64,000 bases of DNA from NCBI GenBank assembly GCA_910576915.1, contig CAJTJT010000003.1, forward strand, positions 62,001 to 126,000. The letters run 5' to 3'. Source of the stretch: an uncultured Elusimicrobiales bacterium (GTDB taxonomy: Bacteria; Elusimicrobiota; Elusimicrobia; Elusimicrobiales; Elusimicrobiaceae). The translations under genes were made by a program, and so were the position numbers. Shown piece after piece: positions 33,435 through 42,346 of the stretch (positions within the stretch are counted from its first letter, which is position 1; every line of letters begins with the position of its first letter). The notes beneath the pieces were generated by a model. It was not told the origin of the DNA. It ran no database searches and was given only the letters and a program-made list of their open reading frames with translations.

Positions 33435-34740
33435 TTTGCTGTGTGCTTTGTGCGCGGGTTCCGCTTTGGCCGCGCCGGAAACGATGACGGCCTGCCTGGA
33501 ACAGGGCAAAAAAGCGTATGCGGATAAGCAGGTATCGCAGGCGAAAGATATTTTTGTACGTTGCGTAAAAATTAATCCGGCCGACGAGCAGGCCCAGCTG
33601 TCGCTGGCGGGCGCGCTACTGACGCTGGACGATTTGGACGGCGCCGAAAAAGCCTTTTCGGCCGCACTTTCCAAGATGAAGCGCACGTCGCCTTATTTAT
33701 CGTATACCTATTCCATGCTGGGGGATATTGCGCTCAAACGCCGCCAAAATAAAGAGGCGCTTGCGTTGTACGGCAAATCGCTTGAGATTAATGCGGCCAA
33801 CGTCAATTCCCTGGTAGGTAAGGGCGTGATTTTGGAATATCAGGGCGACAAGCTGGGCGCGTCGGACTTTTACCGCTCCGCGCTGGCGGTGGAACCGCTC
33901 AATTTGGTGGCGCGCAAACGCCTGGTTAATTTGGAACCCGAATATATGACGGACGCCGAAATCCTGGCCGCGCTCAAACAGCGTTACGCCGTCAAGCCGG
34001 AAGTGAAAGAACTTTCAGCCGAACACCGCGCACTGTTTGCCTCCATTCACAAGGCGGAGCAACGCCGCGGAATTGATTATTTAAAGAATAAATATCCCAA
34101 AGTTCCGGCCGAATTTATCGTTACCATCAACAAAAAAACGGAATTTGAACGCGAAATGCTGACGCTTGCCGGATATACCGCGCTCCAAAAGCATATCGGG
34201 CAGGATGCGCTGGGGGTGTTCCAGCGTGCGGGCGTGCCGATTAAAGACGTGTTTGCCCTGCGCAATACCAAAGGCGAAAAAGTGTTTAAGGAAGACAGCA
34301 CCCTTACCGACGCCGGTTTTACCGTCTATACCGAAGCGCTCCAAAACCGCAAAACATTCTTGCTGCCGCACGAAGCTTTACCTCCCACCCCGCAATATAT
34401 GGCGCAGGTTTCCATGCGGGAAAAGGAACTCAAAGAAGCGGGATATATCGAAATTTCGCGCGCGGAATTTAAAATGATTGAAACCCAAACGCGCTGTTCC
34501 GAAGATACCCTGCGTGACAAACTGGGCGTTTACGTGCTGCCTATTACCAAAAATACGCGGCGTTATTTTGTGTTTACGCGCACGCCGAAGGACCCGCTCA
34601 AAGGCGTACCGTATTATTATTTGATGGCCGCGCACGCGAAGCGTAACCCTAAAATTAAGGTGCCGCGCAACTCGCTGATTGAAAGTTACGCGCTGTACGG
34701 TTATACCGTATGTTTGGACGACGGCAACTTATTGCAATAG
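33406..34740 (+). CDS. Exported TPR protein of unknown role
   Basis: A 444-residue protein with a signal peptide (cut after ALA, about residue 22) and three to four TPR motifs in residues 30-165, for example YTYSMLGDIALKRRQNKEAL and VNSLVGKGVILEYQGDK. A C-terminal region of about 250 residues without a recognised domain follows. AAGGAGTTTTAC before the ATG supports the start inside the preceding gene. Likely periplasmic. The unknown C-terminus differs from the TPR gene at 25209. Confidence 0.7.
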   Translation: MRCFKPFSVSLLCALCAGSALAAPETMTACLEQGKKAYADKQVSQAKDIFVRCVKINPADEQAQLSLAGALLTLDDLDGAEKAFSAALSKMKRTSPYLSYTYSMLGDIALKRRQNKEALALYGKSLEINAANVNSLVGKGVILEYQGDKLGASDFYRSALAVEPLNLVARKRLVNLEPEYMTDAEILAALKQRYAVKPEVKELSAEHRALFASIHKAEQRRGIDYLKNKYPKVPAEFIVTINKKTEFEREMLTLAGYTALQKHIGQDALGVFQRAGVPIKDVFALRNTKGEKVFKEDSTLTDAGFTVYTEALQNRKTFLLPHEALPPTPQYMAQVSMREKELKEAGYIEISRAEFKMIETQTRCSEDTLRDKLGVYVLPITKNTRRYFVFTRTPKDPLKGVPYYYLMAAHAKRNPKIKVPRNSLIESYALYGYTVCLDDGNLLQ

Positions 34741-34774
34741 TTTCCCGATAAGTTTTTAATAAAAAGGAATGAAC

Positions 34775-34806
34775 AAGGAACGGCATTAACCCCGTTCCTT
34801 TTTTTT
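34775..34806 (+). terminator. Terminator after the TPR gene
   Basis: AAGGAACGG/CCGTTCCTT stem with an 8-nt loop, followed by six more T. Confidence 0.88.
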
Positions 34807-34901
34807 GTGCAGTTGCGAACCTATTTTCCCCTGTCCTTCGTCCTGTTGTTGCCGTTTATGCAGGCCTTAACCCGTCTATAGAATCCGTTGTGTCGTTTTT
34901 T

Positions 34902-35020
34902 ACCCGCCCTTAGTCCTGTTTATAAAAAGCGTCCAAAGCGGAAAAGGCGTTTTATTTGTTTGAGCGAAGCGAGTTGTAAAACGCCCCGTTTCGGACTGCT
35001 TTTTATAGGACCCGGGCGGG
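34902..35020. repeat. Long imperfect inverted repeat (about 119 bp)
   Basis: The outer arms are CCCGCCC and GGGCGGG. Inside them GTCCTGTTTATAAAAAGC faces GCTTTTTATAGGAC, and GGCGTTTTA faces TAAAACGCC, with GAGCGAAGCGAG near the centre. The result is a long hairpin in a 558-bp gene-free gap (34741-35298). The DNA after it (35030-35110) has TTTTTG repeats typical of extragenic elements. No coding sequence is believed here. Confidence 0.6.
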
Positions 35021-35183
35021 CAGTCTTTTTGGTTCTTTTTCTAATGCTAGAAAAAGAATAGAAAATCTTTTTTGTTACTTTTTGCCGACGCAAAAAGTCG
35101 TGCATAACTTTGGGGCATGTCTGGGTAGTGTGGCCTAAACTAATCAGAAGAGCGCGGACAAGAGGGGAGCCCAGGTTCTGGGC

Positions 35184-35218
35184 CTTGACGCGTTTTTTTT
35201 TTTTGATACAGTGGGGAT
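35184..35218 (+). promoter_or_regulatory. Promoter with 12-T spacer for the cysteine-rich protein gene
   Basis: TTGACG (35186-35191), CG, twelve T (35193-35204), GA, then TACAGT (35207-35212). It matches the pilin promoter at 27482-27516 at all but four of 35 positions. The start codon lies about 80 nt further on, with AAGGAG before it, so this message has a leader. Confidence 0.6.
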
Positions 35219-35298
35219 TATTACGTTCATATACCCCCGTACTGTCGTGCTTTGAAAAGGTTTTCTAAGGGGCTGTTTGGGCGTATAAGGAGCCCATT

Positions 35299-36474
35299 AT
35301 GAAGAAACTCATCTCCGCATTTACAATGATGTTTTTATGCAGTCTTTCTTATGCTGAAAGCATGAAGTTTATCACGGTGCTATCCAGCCCCGTTGGAACG
35401 TTTAATAAGCTGGAAGCCGTGGACCCTACTTCTTCCGCGTACGGTAAGACGGTAAACTTTTGTACGAATATCGGTACGCAAGGCGTGGTGGAGTTAAAAG
35501 GCACCAAACCTGCGGCATTAACTACGGTATCGTTAGCCAATAATACAACGCTTGGCAAAACGGACGAAGGGAAGTTTTCGTTAAATAACATCACACTTAA
35601 ACAAGGCGGGAGTATCCGGGGTGGACGTTTGTTTGCTAATACCGTCACCGTAAATAATGCGGCCTCCGGCAAGGCCAATAATTTATACGGCAACCAACTC
35701 ACGGTAGCGGGGGCGAAAACGAAGACGCTAGATATAGGAAGCGGCAAGAGCAAAATTAACGGCCCCGGTGATTCTACTGGAAAGGAAGAGATGGTGTGGA
35801 GTAACCAGTATCAGGAGGACGACGCCTGTAAAGAAGGGTCTTCGTACGAGAAATGCAAAAAGCAATACTTGCTCAAGCAAAAGGGAGCGGTTCAAACAGA
35901 ACCGACCGTGTATGAGCACCAGCCCTATACCAAAAGCGTAAAAGCGGCAAAAGTATGCGGAACAAAGGGGTATGTTACTTATTGTGGTTATCATGATAAA
36001 ACAACCTCTCCGGATTATTATGTTTATGCCGATGACATTAAGCAAACTGCGGATTATAAAGTTCAATCCTGTAACATGTGCCAGTGGGGCAAACCGCAAG
36101 TCGCTTTTGCCGGCGCGATTCGCAGAAGCACCACTTCTTATACGAATGCTTATAACGTGACGGCGTGCCCTGCCGGATATACGGACGCGCAGCTTTGTAA
36201 AAATAATTGTGATCCGTCTGTTAAAGAATGTTCTTTTATGTGTCTTAAAACGGCGGCGAATATTTCGGGGTGCGGTAATGAATTGGTACAACAGAGATGT
36301 ATGTGTTCCTGCGGTAACACTCCGGGTTCCGCCGCTTGTCAGGCTAAGTTTGATTTGTCGTGGGATTGCAAACCCTCCGGGGAGGACGAGTGGAAGCTGA
36401 CCAGCGAAACCCATTATATTTATGAACCTTTGTTAGGCGGAAGCGGCGTTATATTAGGATGCCGCGCCGCGTAA
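35299..36474 (+). CDS. Secreted cysteine-rich protein, unknown
   Basis: A 391-residue protein with a signal peptide (cut after SYA, about residue 19). Residues 25-170 are rich in Gly, Asn, Thr and Val with a repeating strand pattern (for example LANNTTLGKT, LNNITLKQGGSIRGG), which could form a beta-helix. Residues 185-391 hold most of the 19 cysteines of the mature part, including CNMC, CKNNC and CMCSC, so an extracellular, disulfide-linked domain is likely. I do not recognise the family. Sharing a promoter type with the pilin hints at a surface role. Confidence 0.72.
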   Translation: MKKLISAFTMMFLCSLSYAESMKFITVLSSPVGTFNKLEAVDPTSSAYGKTVNFCTNIGTQGVVELKGTKPAALTTVSLANNTTLGKTDEGKFSLNNITLKQGGSIRGGRLFANTVTVNNAASGKANNLYGNQLTVAGAKTKTLDIGSGKSKINGPGDSTGKEEMVWSNQYQEDDACKEGSSYEKCKKQYLLKQKGAVQTEPTVYEHQPYTKSVKAAKVCGTKGYVTYCGYHDKTTSPDYYVYADDIKQTADYKVQSCNMCQWGKPQVAFAGAIRRSTTSYTNAYNVTACPAGYTDAQLCKNNCDPSVKECSFMCLKTAANISGCGNELVQQRCMCSCGNTPGSAACQAKFDLSWDCKPSGEDEWKLTSETHYIYEPLLGGSGVILGCRAA

Positions 36475-36529
36475 GGATTCTGCGCCCTTTGCATAGGCTG
36501 CGGGTATGTTTTCCCGCGGCCTATTTTTC

Positions 36530-36542
36530 TATAATTTAACTA
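36530..36542 (+). promoter_or_regulatory. -10 box giving a leaderless start, second M3 peptidase
   Basis: TATAAT (36530-36535) ends 6 nt before the ATG at 36542. No ribosome-binding site is present. Confidence 0.55.
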
Positions 36543-38593
36543 TGAAAAAAATGATGATGGGTTTGGCAGCGGTTACGCTGCCCTGCGCCGTGTTTTCCGG
36601 CGCGTATGGGGAAATGTTCAAAAACGGTACGCTCCGTTTCGACTATACCCCGCAGGAAATTTCCGCTCTGGAAGAAAAAGCCTCCCAAGAGCTCTCCCAA
36701 AATTTGGATTTTTTGGTGAACATTCCCGCCCAAGACCGGGATTTCGACAATACCGTCCGCGCGCTTGAACAGGCGTATACGTCTTATTGGTTTGTACCGA
36801 AAAATCTTTCCCTTTTAGCGTATTTTCATAAAGACGCATCCGTGCGCGAAGCGGCCGCCGCGCTGGAGCCCAAAGGCAGCCAGGCCAAGGCGGAAGTTTT
36901 CGCCCGCAAAGACGTGTACCGCGCTTTAAAAACGTATGCGGACAGCAAACCGCAGCTGCCGCACGAAGACGCGCGTCTGCTTGCCAAATGGCTGGAGCGG
37001 TACGAACGTGCGGGGATGGCGCTGTCGGACGGGCAGTCGGCCGAGTACGCCAAACTTAATTCCGAACGTTTGGCCAAAATTACGCAGTATAACGTCAATC
37101 TCAATAATTATAAAGACGAACTGGTCGTTACACGCGAAGAGCTGGACGGCATGAGCGACACGTTTATTAACCGCCTGGAACGCACCCCGGACGGCAAGTA
37201 TATCGTCACGCTCAAATACCCGGACTATAATCCGTTTATGTCTTCGGCCAAGAGCGAAAAAGCCCGCAAAGCCTTGCAGGGAAAATTCGCCCGCCGCGGC
37301 GGCAAAGAGAACGTCAAACTGCTGGAAGACACCCTGGAACTGCGCCGCAAACAGGCCGCCCTCCTGGGTTATAAGCAATACCCCGATTATGTGCTTCCCG
37401 TGCGTATGGCAAAAAATTATGCCACGCTCGAAAAATTCCTTAAAAACCTGCAAAAGGAAGTAACTCCCCTGGCGCAGACGGAACTGGATGCGTACCTTAA
37501 ATTAAAAGAAGAACAAACGGGCCAAAAATCCAAAGAAATGACCGCGTGGGAACTGCCTTATTGGAGTAACCAATATAAGAAAAAATACTTTCAGGTGGAT
37601 GACGAAAAAATTAAGGAATACTTCCCCGTTAAAACGGTTATCGACGGTATGTTCGGCGTATTTGGAAATTTATTTGGCGTAACGTTTGTAAAAACGGATT
37701 TGCCCGTCTGGCACGAAGACGTAGTCGTCTACCAAATTAAAGACAAAAAAACGGGGGAACTGATTTCCAATTTTTACATGGATTTGTTCCCGCGCGACGG
37801 CAAATACACCCACGCCGCCACGTGGAGTTTTGTGGACCGTTTTGAACTGCCGGACGGCACCATGCAAACGCCTTCCGTGGTGATTGCGGCCAACTTTACC
37901 CCCGCCGGCAACGGCGTGCCGCCGCTCTTAACGCACGGGGAAGTGGAAACCTTGTTCCACGAGTTCGGGCACGTGTTGCAAATGTCCATGGCTGCTTCTA
38001 AATACGCTACGCTGACGGGTGACAACGTGGCCTGGGATTATATTGAAACCCATTCCCAGCTGCTGGAAAATTGGGCCTGGCAGCCGGAAGTGTTAAAGAA
38101 AATTTCGTCCCATTACCAAACGGGCGAAGTGTTGCCGGATGACATGATTGCTTCGCTGGTAAAATCCAAAAACGTCGGCGTGGCGCAAGGGTTTATCCGC
38201 CAGAACTTTTTGGGCCAGTTTGACGTTTCCGCCCACGCCGCCCAAAAACGCGTGGATACCACCAAGCTCTACGGTAAAATGATGAAAGACATCACGGGCA
38301 TCCCAATGACGAAGGGCACCTATCCGCAGGCGAGTTTCGGGCACATCATGTCGCTTACCGACCCGTATGACGTGGGCTATTACGTATATGCGTGGTCGCT
38401 CGTTATCGCCGAGGATATTTTCAGCGAGTTCGAAGCGCAGGGCCTGTTTAATGAAGAATTGGGCGCCAAGCTCCGCACGTACGTGTATACGCCCGGCACG
38501 GTGTATGACGAAAACGAAATGGTGGAAAAATTCCTGGGCCGCCCGTATAACGATAAGGCGTTCTTAAAAAGTTTAGGCGTAACGGCAAAATAA
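36542..38593 (+). CDS. Exported M3-family oligopeptidase, second copy
   Basis: A 683-residue paralogue of the gene at 29729, similar along its whole length, with the zinc motif HEFGH at the same position (473-477) and a signal peptide (about 1-23). The frame is open from 36506, but the ATG at 36542 is the sensible start before the signal peptide. It is a single gene between the cysteine-rich protein and the pilus locus. Two exported copies suggest that peptides are an important food source, with different preferences. Confidence 0.87.
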   Translation: MKKMMMGLAAVTLPCAVFSGAYGEMFKNGTLRFDYTPQEISALEEKASQELSQNLDFLVNIPAQDRDFDNTVRALEQAYTSYWFVPKNLSLLAYFHKDASVREAAAALEPKGSQAKAEVFARKDVYRALKTYADSKPQLPHEDARLLAKWLERYERAGMALSDGQSAEYAKLNSERLAKITQYNVNLNNYKDELVVTREELDGMSDTFINRLERTPDGKYIVTLKYPDYNPFMSSAKSEKARKALQGKFARRGGKENVKLLEDTLELRRKQAALLGYKQYPDYVLPVRMAKNYATLEKFLKNLQKEVTPLAQTELDAYLKLKEEQTGQKSKEMTAWELPYWSNQYKKKYFQVDDEKIKEYFPVKTVIDGMFGVFGNLFGVTFVKTDLPVWHEDVVVYQIKDKKTGELISNFYMDLFPRDGKYTHAATWSFVDRFELPDGTMQTPSVVIAANFTPAGNGVPPLLTHGEVETLFHEFGHVLQMSMAASKYATLTGDNVAWDYIETHSQLLENWAWQPEVLKKISSHYQTGEVLPDDMIASLVKSKNVGVAQGFIRQNFLGQFDVSAHAAQKRVDTTKLYGKMMKDITGIPMTKGTYPQASFGHIMSLTDPYDVGYYVYAWSLVIAEDIFSEFEAQGLFNEELGAKLRTYVYTPGTVYDENEMVEKFLGRPYNDKAFLKSLGVTAK

Positions 38594-38613
38594 CATTTGC
38601 GTGTTTTTGCTCA

Positions 38614-38641
38614 GCCTCTCCCCTTCGGGAGAGGCTTTTTT
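38614..38641 (+). terminator. Terminator after the second M3 peptidase
   Basis: GCCTCTCCC/GGGAGAGGC with a CTTC loop, followed by six T. Confidence 0.92.
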
Positions 38642-38732
38642 GTTGAAAAAATAACCTTTTTTAAGCTGGGCGAAAGAGGGGTGAACGTTCAAACTTGCAA
38701 TATATCGGGGGACAAGTTGTAAGGGGGGTAAT

Positions 38733-39560
38733 ATGAAGACGTTGGGGGTAACGGCTCTGGCGGGCGCGCTTATGCTGTGCGCCGCGCCCATGTGGGCCGC
38801 CATTATGATATACCCGAAGTTTGTCGACTTCGGCCAAACCGCGCGCGTGCAGGAAATGACGCTGGTAAATCCCAGCCCGGAAGAAACGGTTACTTACCGC
38901 GTCCGTTTCAAATACGCGCGCCAAAACCCGGACGGCACTTATACGGATGTGGAACAGCCGGGTTTTACCACCGCCAAAGATTTGGTCCGCTTCAGCCCGC
39001 GTTCCATTACGCTGGCGCCCGGCAAAAGCCAGCGCGTCAAACTGCTCCGGCGTATTCCGGCGGATACGCCGCCGGGCGAATATACGGGCTACATCGTGTT
39101 TACCCAAATCCCGGATGAAAAACCGCTTCAAAAAGCGTCTTCTTCCGCCGCGCCGGGCGTACGGATTGAGCTGGCCGCCATTCCTTCTTTTTCTATTCCC
39201 GTTATTTTAACGCACGGTGAAACAAAGCCGGATGCGCCGGAACTTTCGTTCTTAGGCCTTCACACGCCGGAGCCGGGCAAACCGCAGGCGCGGGTGCGCC
39301 TGTCACGCACAGGCGGGGCGGATATTCCGCAGTCGCGCACGTTGCGCGGGGACATCAGCGTATGGGCGGACGGCCGACTGGCCGGGGTGATCAAAGGCAA
39401 GTATTTGCTGGCCGGGAACCCGTATGTGGACGCAGCCGTTCCGCTGGATCCGGCCGTGGCGGCGCCGGGAACTGCGGTTGAAATTTTATTTACCGAACCT
39501 TCCGAGCAGGACGGCGCGGACGTTTCGCGCGTGCTGGCGCGCGCGGAGGGGAAACTGTAA
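38733..39560 (+). CDS. Pilus assembly chaperone (PapD-like)
   Basis: A 275-residue periplasmic protein with a signal peptide (cut after MWA, about 22) and two immunoglobulin-like domains. The N-terminal domain shows VDFGQTARVQEMTLVNPS, YRVRFKY and ITLAPGKSQRVKLL, where chaperones hold pilin subunits by donor-strand complementation. It is the first gene of a four-gene locus (chaperone, usher, two subunits) with gaps of 9, 14 and 57 bp. A GGGGGG ribosome-binding site lies before the ATG. Confidence 0.8.
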   Translation: MKTLGVTALAGALMLCAAPMWAAIMIYPKFVDFGQTARVQEMTLVNPSPEETVTYRVRFKYARQNPDGTYTDVEQPGFTTAKDLVRFSPRSITLAPGKSQRVKLLRRIPADTPPGEYTGYIVFTQIPDEKPLQKASSSAAPGVRIELAAIPSFSIPVILTHGETKPDAPELSFLGLHTPEPGKPQARVRLSRTGGADIPQSRTLRGDISVWADGRLAGVIKGKYLLAGNPYVDAAVPLDPAVAAPGTAVEILFTEPSEQDGADVSRVLARAEGKL

Positions 39561-39569
39561 GGGGCGCGT

Positions 39570-42332
39570 ATGAAGCGTTTTCTCCGCGCGGCGCGCAGGT
39601 GGGTGCTCTCTGTGGGACTGCCGCTTTTGGCGGCGGCCGCCTGGGGTGCGCCCCAAGAGGGGGAAATGCTGGTGGTGGACGTACTGCTGGACGGCGCGCT
39701 TGTCAGCGAGGGCACCGAAGTTGCGTACCGGGACGGGGACGTATATGTGCCGGGAAGTTTTTTCGCTTCGGTGCTGGAGGTTGATTTAAAGCCGGGGCCC
39801 GGAACATGCTGGACGGGCTGGATATACAAAGAATCCAACCGGGTGGAAATCGACCCGGAATCCAAAACGGCGCGGGTAGGAAAAGCGGAGTTTCATATGA
39901 CGGAGAAAGATCTTTTGTACCGGGACGGGGAGTTTTATTTCCGTACGGATTTTATCGGCCGGGCGATGGATTTAGATTTTGCGTTTGATTACGCCTCCCT
40001 GTCGCTGCGTGTGCATCCGCTGGGCGGCACGCTGCCGGCGCAGGAAGAAGCGTCCAAAGAACGCCGCCGCCGGATTTTCGACATTGGCCGCGCCGCCGAG
40101 GACGCAGAGAAAGAAAAACCGTGCGTGCGGGATTCCGCTCCGTTCCAGGCCCCGTTTTTGGATTTAGCCGCCCGCTATAATATCAGCCGGGATGAAAACG
40201 GCTCCCGGGACAGTTTTTTAGGCTACAGCGCCAACGCCTTTGCGGTGACCGGCGGTTTTGACACCGAAGCGTACGTGTACGATATGGATAATAACTCTCC
40301 CGCCACGATTGCGCTTAAAACCAGCCGCTACCAGGCGGACGGGAAAATGCTGGGGCTGTTTCAGCAATTTGAAGCCGGCGATATTTTGTCTTTCAGTAAT
40401 CCCGCGGTCAACTTTGCGCAAAAAGGCAGAGGGTTCAAATTTTCTTCGCGTGCGCAGGACTTGTCCGAAAGCAAAACGTTTAACATCCGCGATGCGCTGC
40501 CTTTGGGGTGGGACGTGGAACTCTACCGCGGGGACGAACTGATGGGGTACCGCAGTGCGGGGGCGGACGGGTTTTTCGAATTTACGGATATTCCTCTGCT
40601 GTTGGGTGAAAACCGTTTCCGGCTGGTGTTTTACGGTCCGCAGGGGCAGCGGCGCGAGCGGGAAATAAATTATTTTTTTATGGGAGGGCTGGTGGATAAG
40701 GGCACGTGGGACGTGCAGGCCGGGTTTATGGAAAAGAATAAATATCTGATTGAAACCCGTAAAGACGTGCCGTCTTATTCCCAGGGCTATAACGGCCAGC
40801 TGTCCGTTGCGTACGGCGTGTCGGACGCGCTTACTTTCAGCGCGGGCGCGTTGTACGATTCCGTCCCGGTGCTGGAGCCGGGCGGATTTACCCGCCAGGA
40901 TAAATTTTTCGCTTCCGCAGGTGCGGCTGCCGCGCTGGGCGGCATGTTTTTCAACCTGCAAAGCATATACGACCCGCGCGAAAACGCCGCTTCGGCGGAC
41001 GCTTCCTGGCAAACCGCCTGGCGGGGGTGGGATTTGTTCGCCCAAAACATTTATTACGACGGCGTGCTGACCGAACGCAACGTTTGGGGCGATTCCCGCA
41101 TTACCAACGATACGCTCTTCCGTTTAAATAAAACCTTGCGCTATCATACGTTTACGCTTCCCGTAAATTATACTTTCCGCCGCTTTACCACCGAAAACCG
41201 GGACCAACAAATCGAACATACGCTCGGCCTTTACAAAACCGTTTGGCAGGGGTGGTATACGGCGCTTTCGTACCAGTATATTTCCGGCCTGAACGGGGCG
41301 GATTGGAACATGCTTCATATGGATGTAAACCGGGCCGCGCCGGGGTATTCCGTCCGTGCCGACGCGTCGTACGATTTTATTTACAGCCGGATACGGGACG
41401 TAGGCGTCAGCGCGTACAAAGATTTAACTTCCCGTTTGAACGCCGGGCTTTCGTACCGCCGGGCTTCGCTGGCGGACGAACGTTCTTCGTACGAGAACCG
41501 CTACGGCGGAAGTTTGAACTGGAAAACGCGTTTTGGATATTGGAGTTTGGATGCGGGGTGGTCGGATTCCCGCGCGTACTATGCGTATGTGGGGGTGAAT
41601 TTGTCTTTTGTGTACGATAAGTTTACGCGCTCCGTACACGCGTCGCCCGATAAACTGTACGGCACGGGGGCCATATCGGCCGATGTATTTATGGACGAAA
41701 ATTTGAACGGCGTGCGGGACCCCGGCGAGCAAGGTTTAGAAAACGCCGCCCTGCACTTTACGCCCGCGGCCGAGGCGCCGGAGCAAACGCTGACGGATGA
41801 ATCGGGCCGCGCGTTTATTACCAAAATGCGTCCGCACCGGGAATATACGGCCTTGCTGGACGTAAATAAATTGGACGGTGTTTTTAGTGCGCTTAACGGC
41901 GCGGAGCAGACGTTTGAAGTCCGTCCCGGCCAGATTGTAAAGCTGTCTTACCCGTTATCCGGCGCGGGCGATATTGAGGGCACGGTATTTTTAAACCGCG
42001 GCGGCACGACGGAACCCGCGCGCGGCGTCATCCTCCGGCTGACGGACGAAAAAACGGGGAAAGAAGTTTCGTCCAAAATTTCGGAATTTGACGGATATTA
42101 TTTGTTTGAGGGACTGTCGTTTGGCCGTTACCGCTTGGAAGCGGACCCGGCCCAAATGCAGGAACTGGGGCTTTCGGCTCCGCCCGCCAAAGAAGTGCGG
42201 GTGGAACGGCACGAGCAAATAACCGTTTACGATTTGACGGTTTCCGGGCAGGATGCAACGGCCCGAAAACCGGGTACGGGAAAGAATCATTCGGCACATA
42301 ATGTGCCGGCAGAAACACCCGTACAACTATAA
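39570..42332 (+). CDS. Outer-membrane usher-like protein with C-terminal Cna-B/SdrD-like domains
   Basis: A 920-residue protein with a signal peptide and an N-terminal domain. A long beta-strand region with an usher-like plug (YRGDELMGYRSAGADGFFEF, then GENRFRLVFYGPQGQ) is followed by strands of a large barrel. The C-terminus has two prealbumin-like beta-sandwich domains: DVFMDENLNGVRDPGEQGL with a calcium-loop pattern, and IEGTVFLNRGG to SEFDGYYLFEGL. Its place between a chaperone and two DUF4402 subunits supports an usher role in pilus secretion. The barrel is shorter than classical FimD plus domains, so the family is called from context as well as sequence. Confidence 0.75.
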   Translation: MKRFLRAARRWVLSVGLPLLAAAAWGAPQEGEMLVVDVLLDGALVSEGTEVAYRDGDVYVPGSFFASVLEVDLKPGPGTCWTGWIYKESNRVEIDPESKTARVGKAEFHMTEKDLLYRDGEFYFRTDFIGRAMDLDFAFDYASLSLRVHPLGGTLPAQEEASKERRRRIFDIGRAAEDAEKEKPCVRDSAPFQAPFLDLAARYNISRDENGSRDSFLGYSANAFAVTGGFDTEAYVYDMDNNSPATIALKTSRYQADGKMLGLFQQFEAGDILSFSNPAVNFAQKGRGFKFSSRAQDLSESKTFNIRDALPLGWDVELYRGDELMGYRSAGADGFFEFTDIPLLLGENRFRLVFYGPQGQRREREINYFFMGGLVDKGTWDVQAGFMEKNKYLIETRKDVPSYSQGYNGQLSVAYGVSDALTFSAGALYDSVPVLEPGGFTRQDKFFASAGAAAALGGMFFNLQSIYDPRENAASADASWQTAWRGWDLFAQNIYYDGVLTERNVWGDSRITNDTLFRLNKTLRYHTFTLPVNYTFRRFTTENRDQQIEHTLGLYKTVWQGWYTALSYQYISGLNGADWNMLHMDVNRAAPGYSVRADASYDFIYSRIRDVGVSAYKDLTSRLNAGLSYRRASLADERSSYENRYGGSLNWKTRFGYWSLDAGWSDSRAYYAYVGVNLSFVYDKFTRSVHASPDKLYGTGAISADVFMDENLNGVRDPGEQGLENAALHFTPAAEAPEQTLTDESGRAFITKMRPHREYTALLDVNKLDGVFSALNGAEQTFEVRPGQIVKLSYPLSGAGDIEGTVFLNRGGTTEPARGVILRLTDEKTGKEVSSKISEFDGYYLFEGLSFGRYRLEADPAQMQELGLSAPPAKEVRVERHEQITVYDLTVSGQDATARKPGTGKNHSAHNVPAETPVQL

Positions 42333-42346
42333 AAGGAGAATGGGGT

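Noticed and set aside
34920..35105. A 61-codon leftward reading frame over the long inverted repeat
   Set aside because: It lies wholly in the hairpin and repeat DNA, has no ribosome-binding site, and its basic low-complexity peptide is typical of false genes on such elements.
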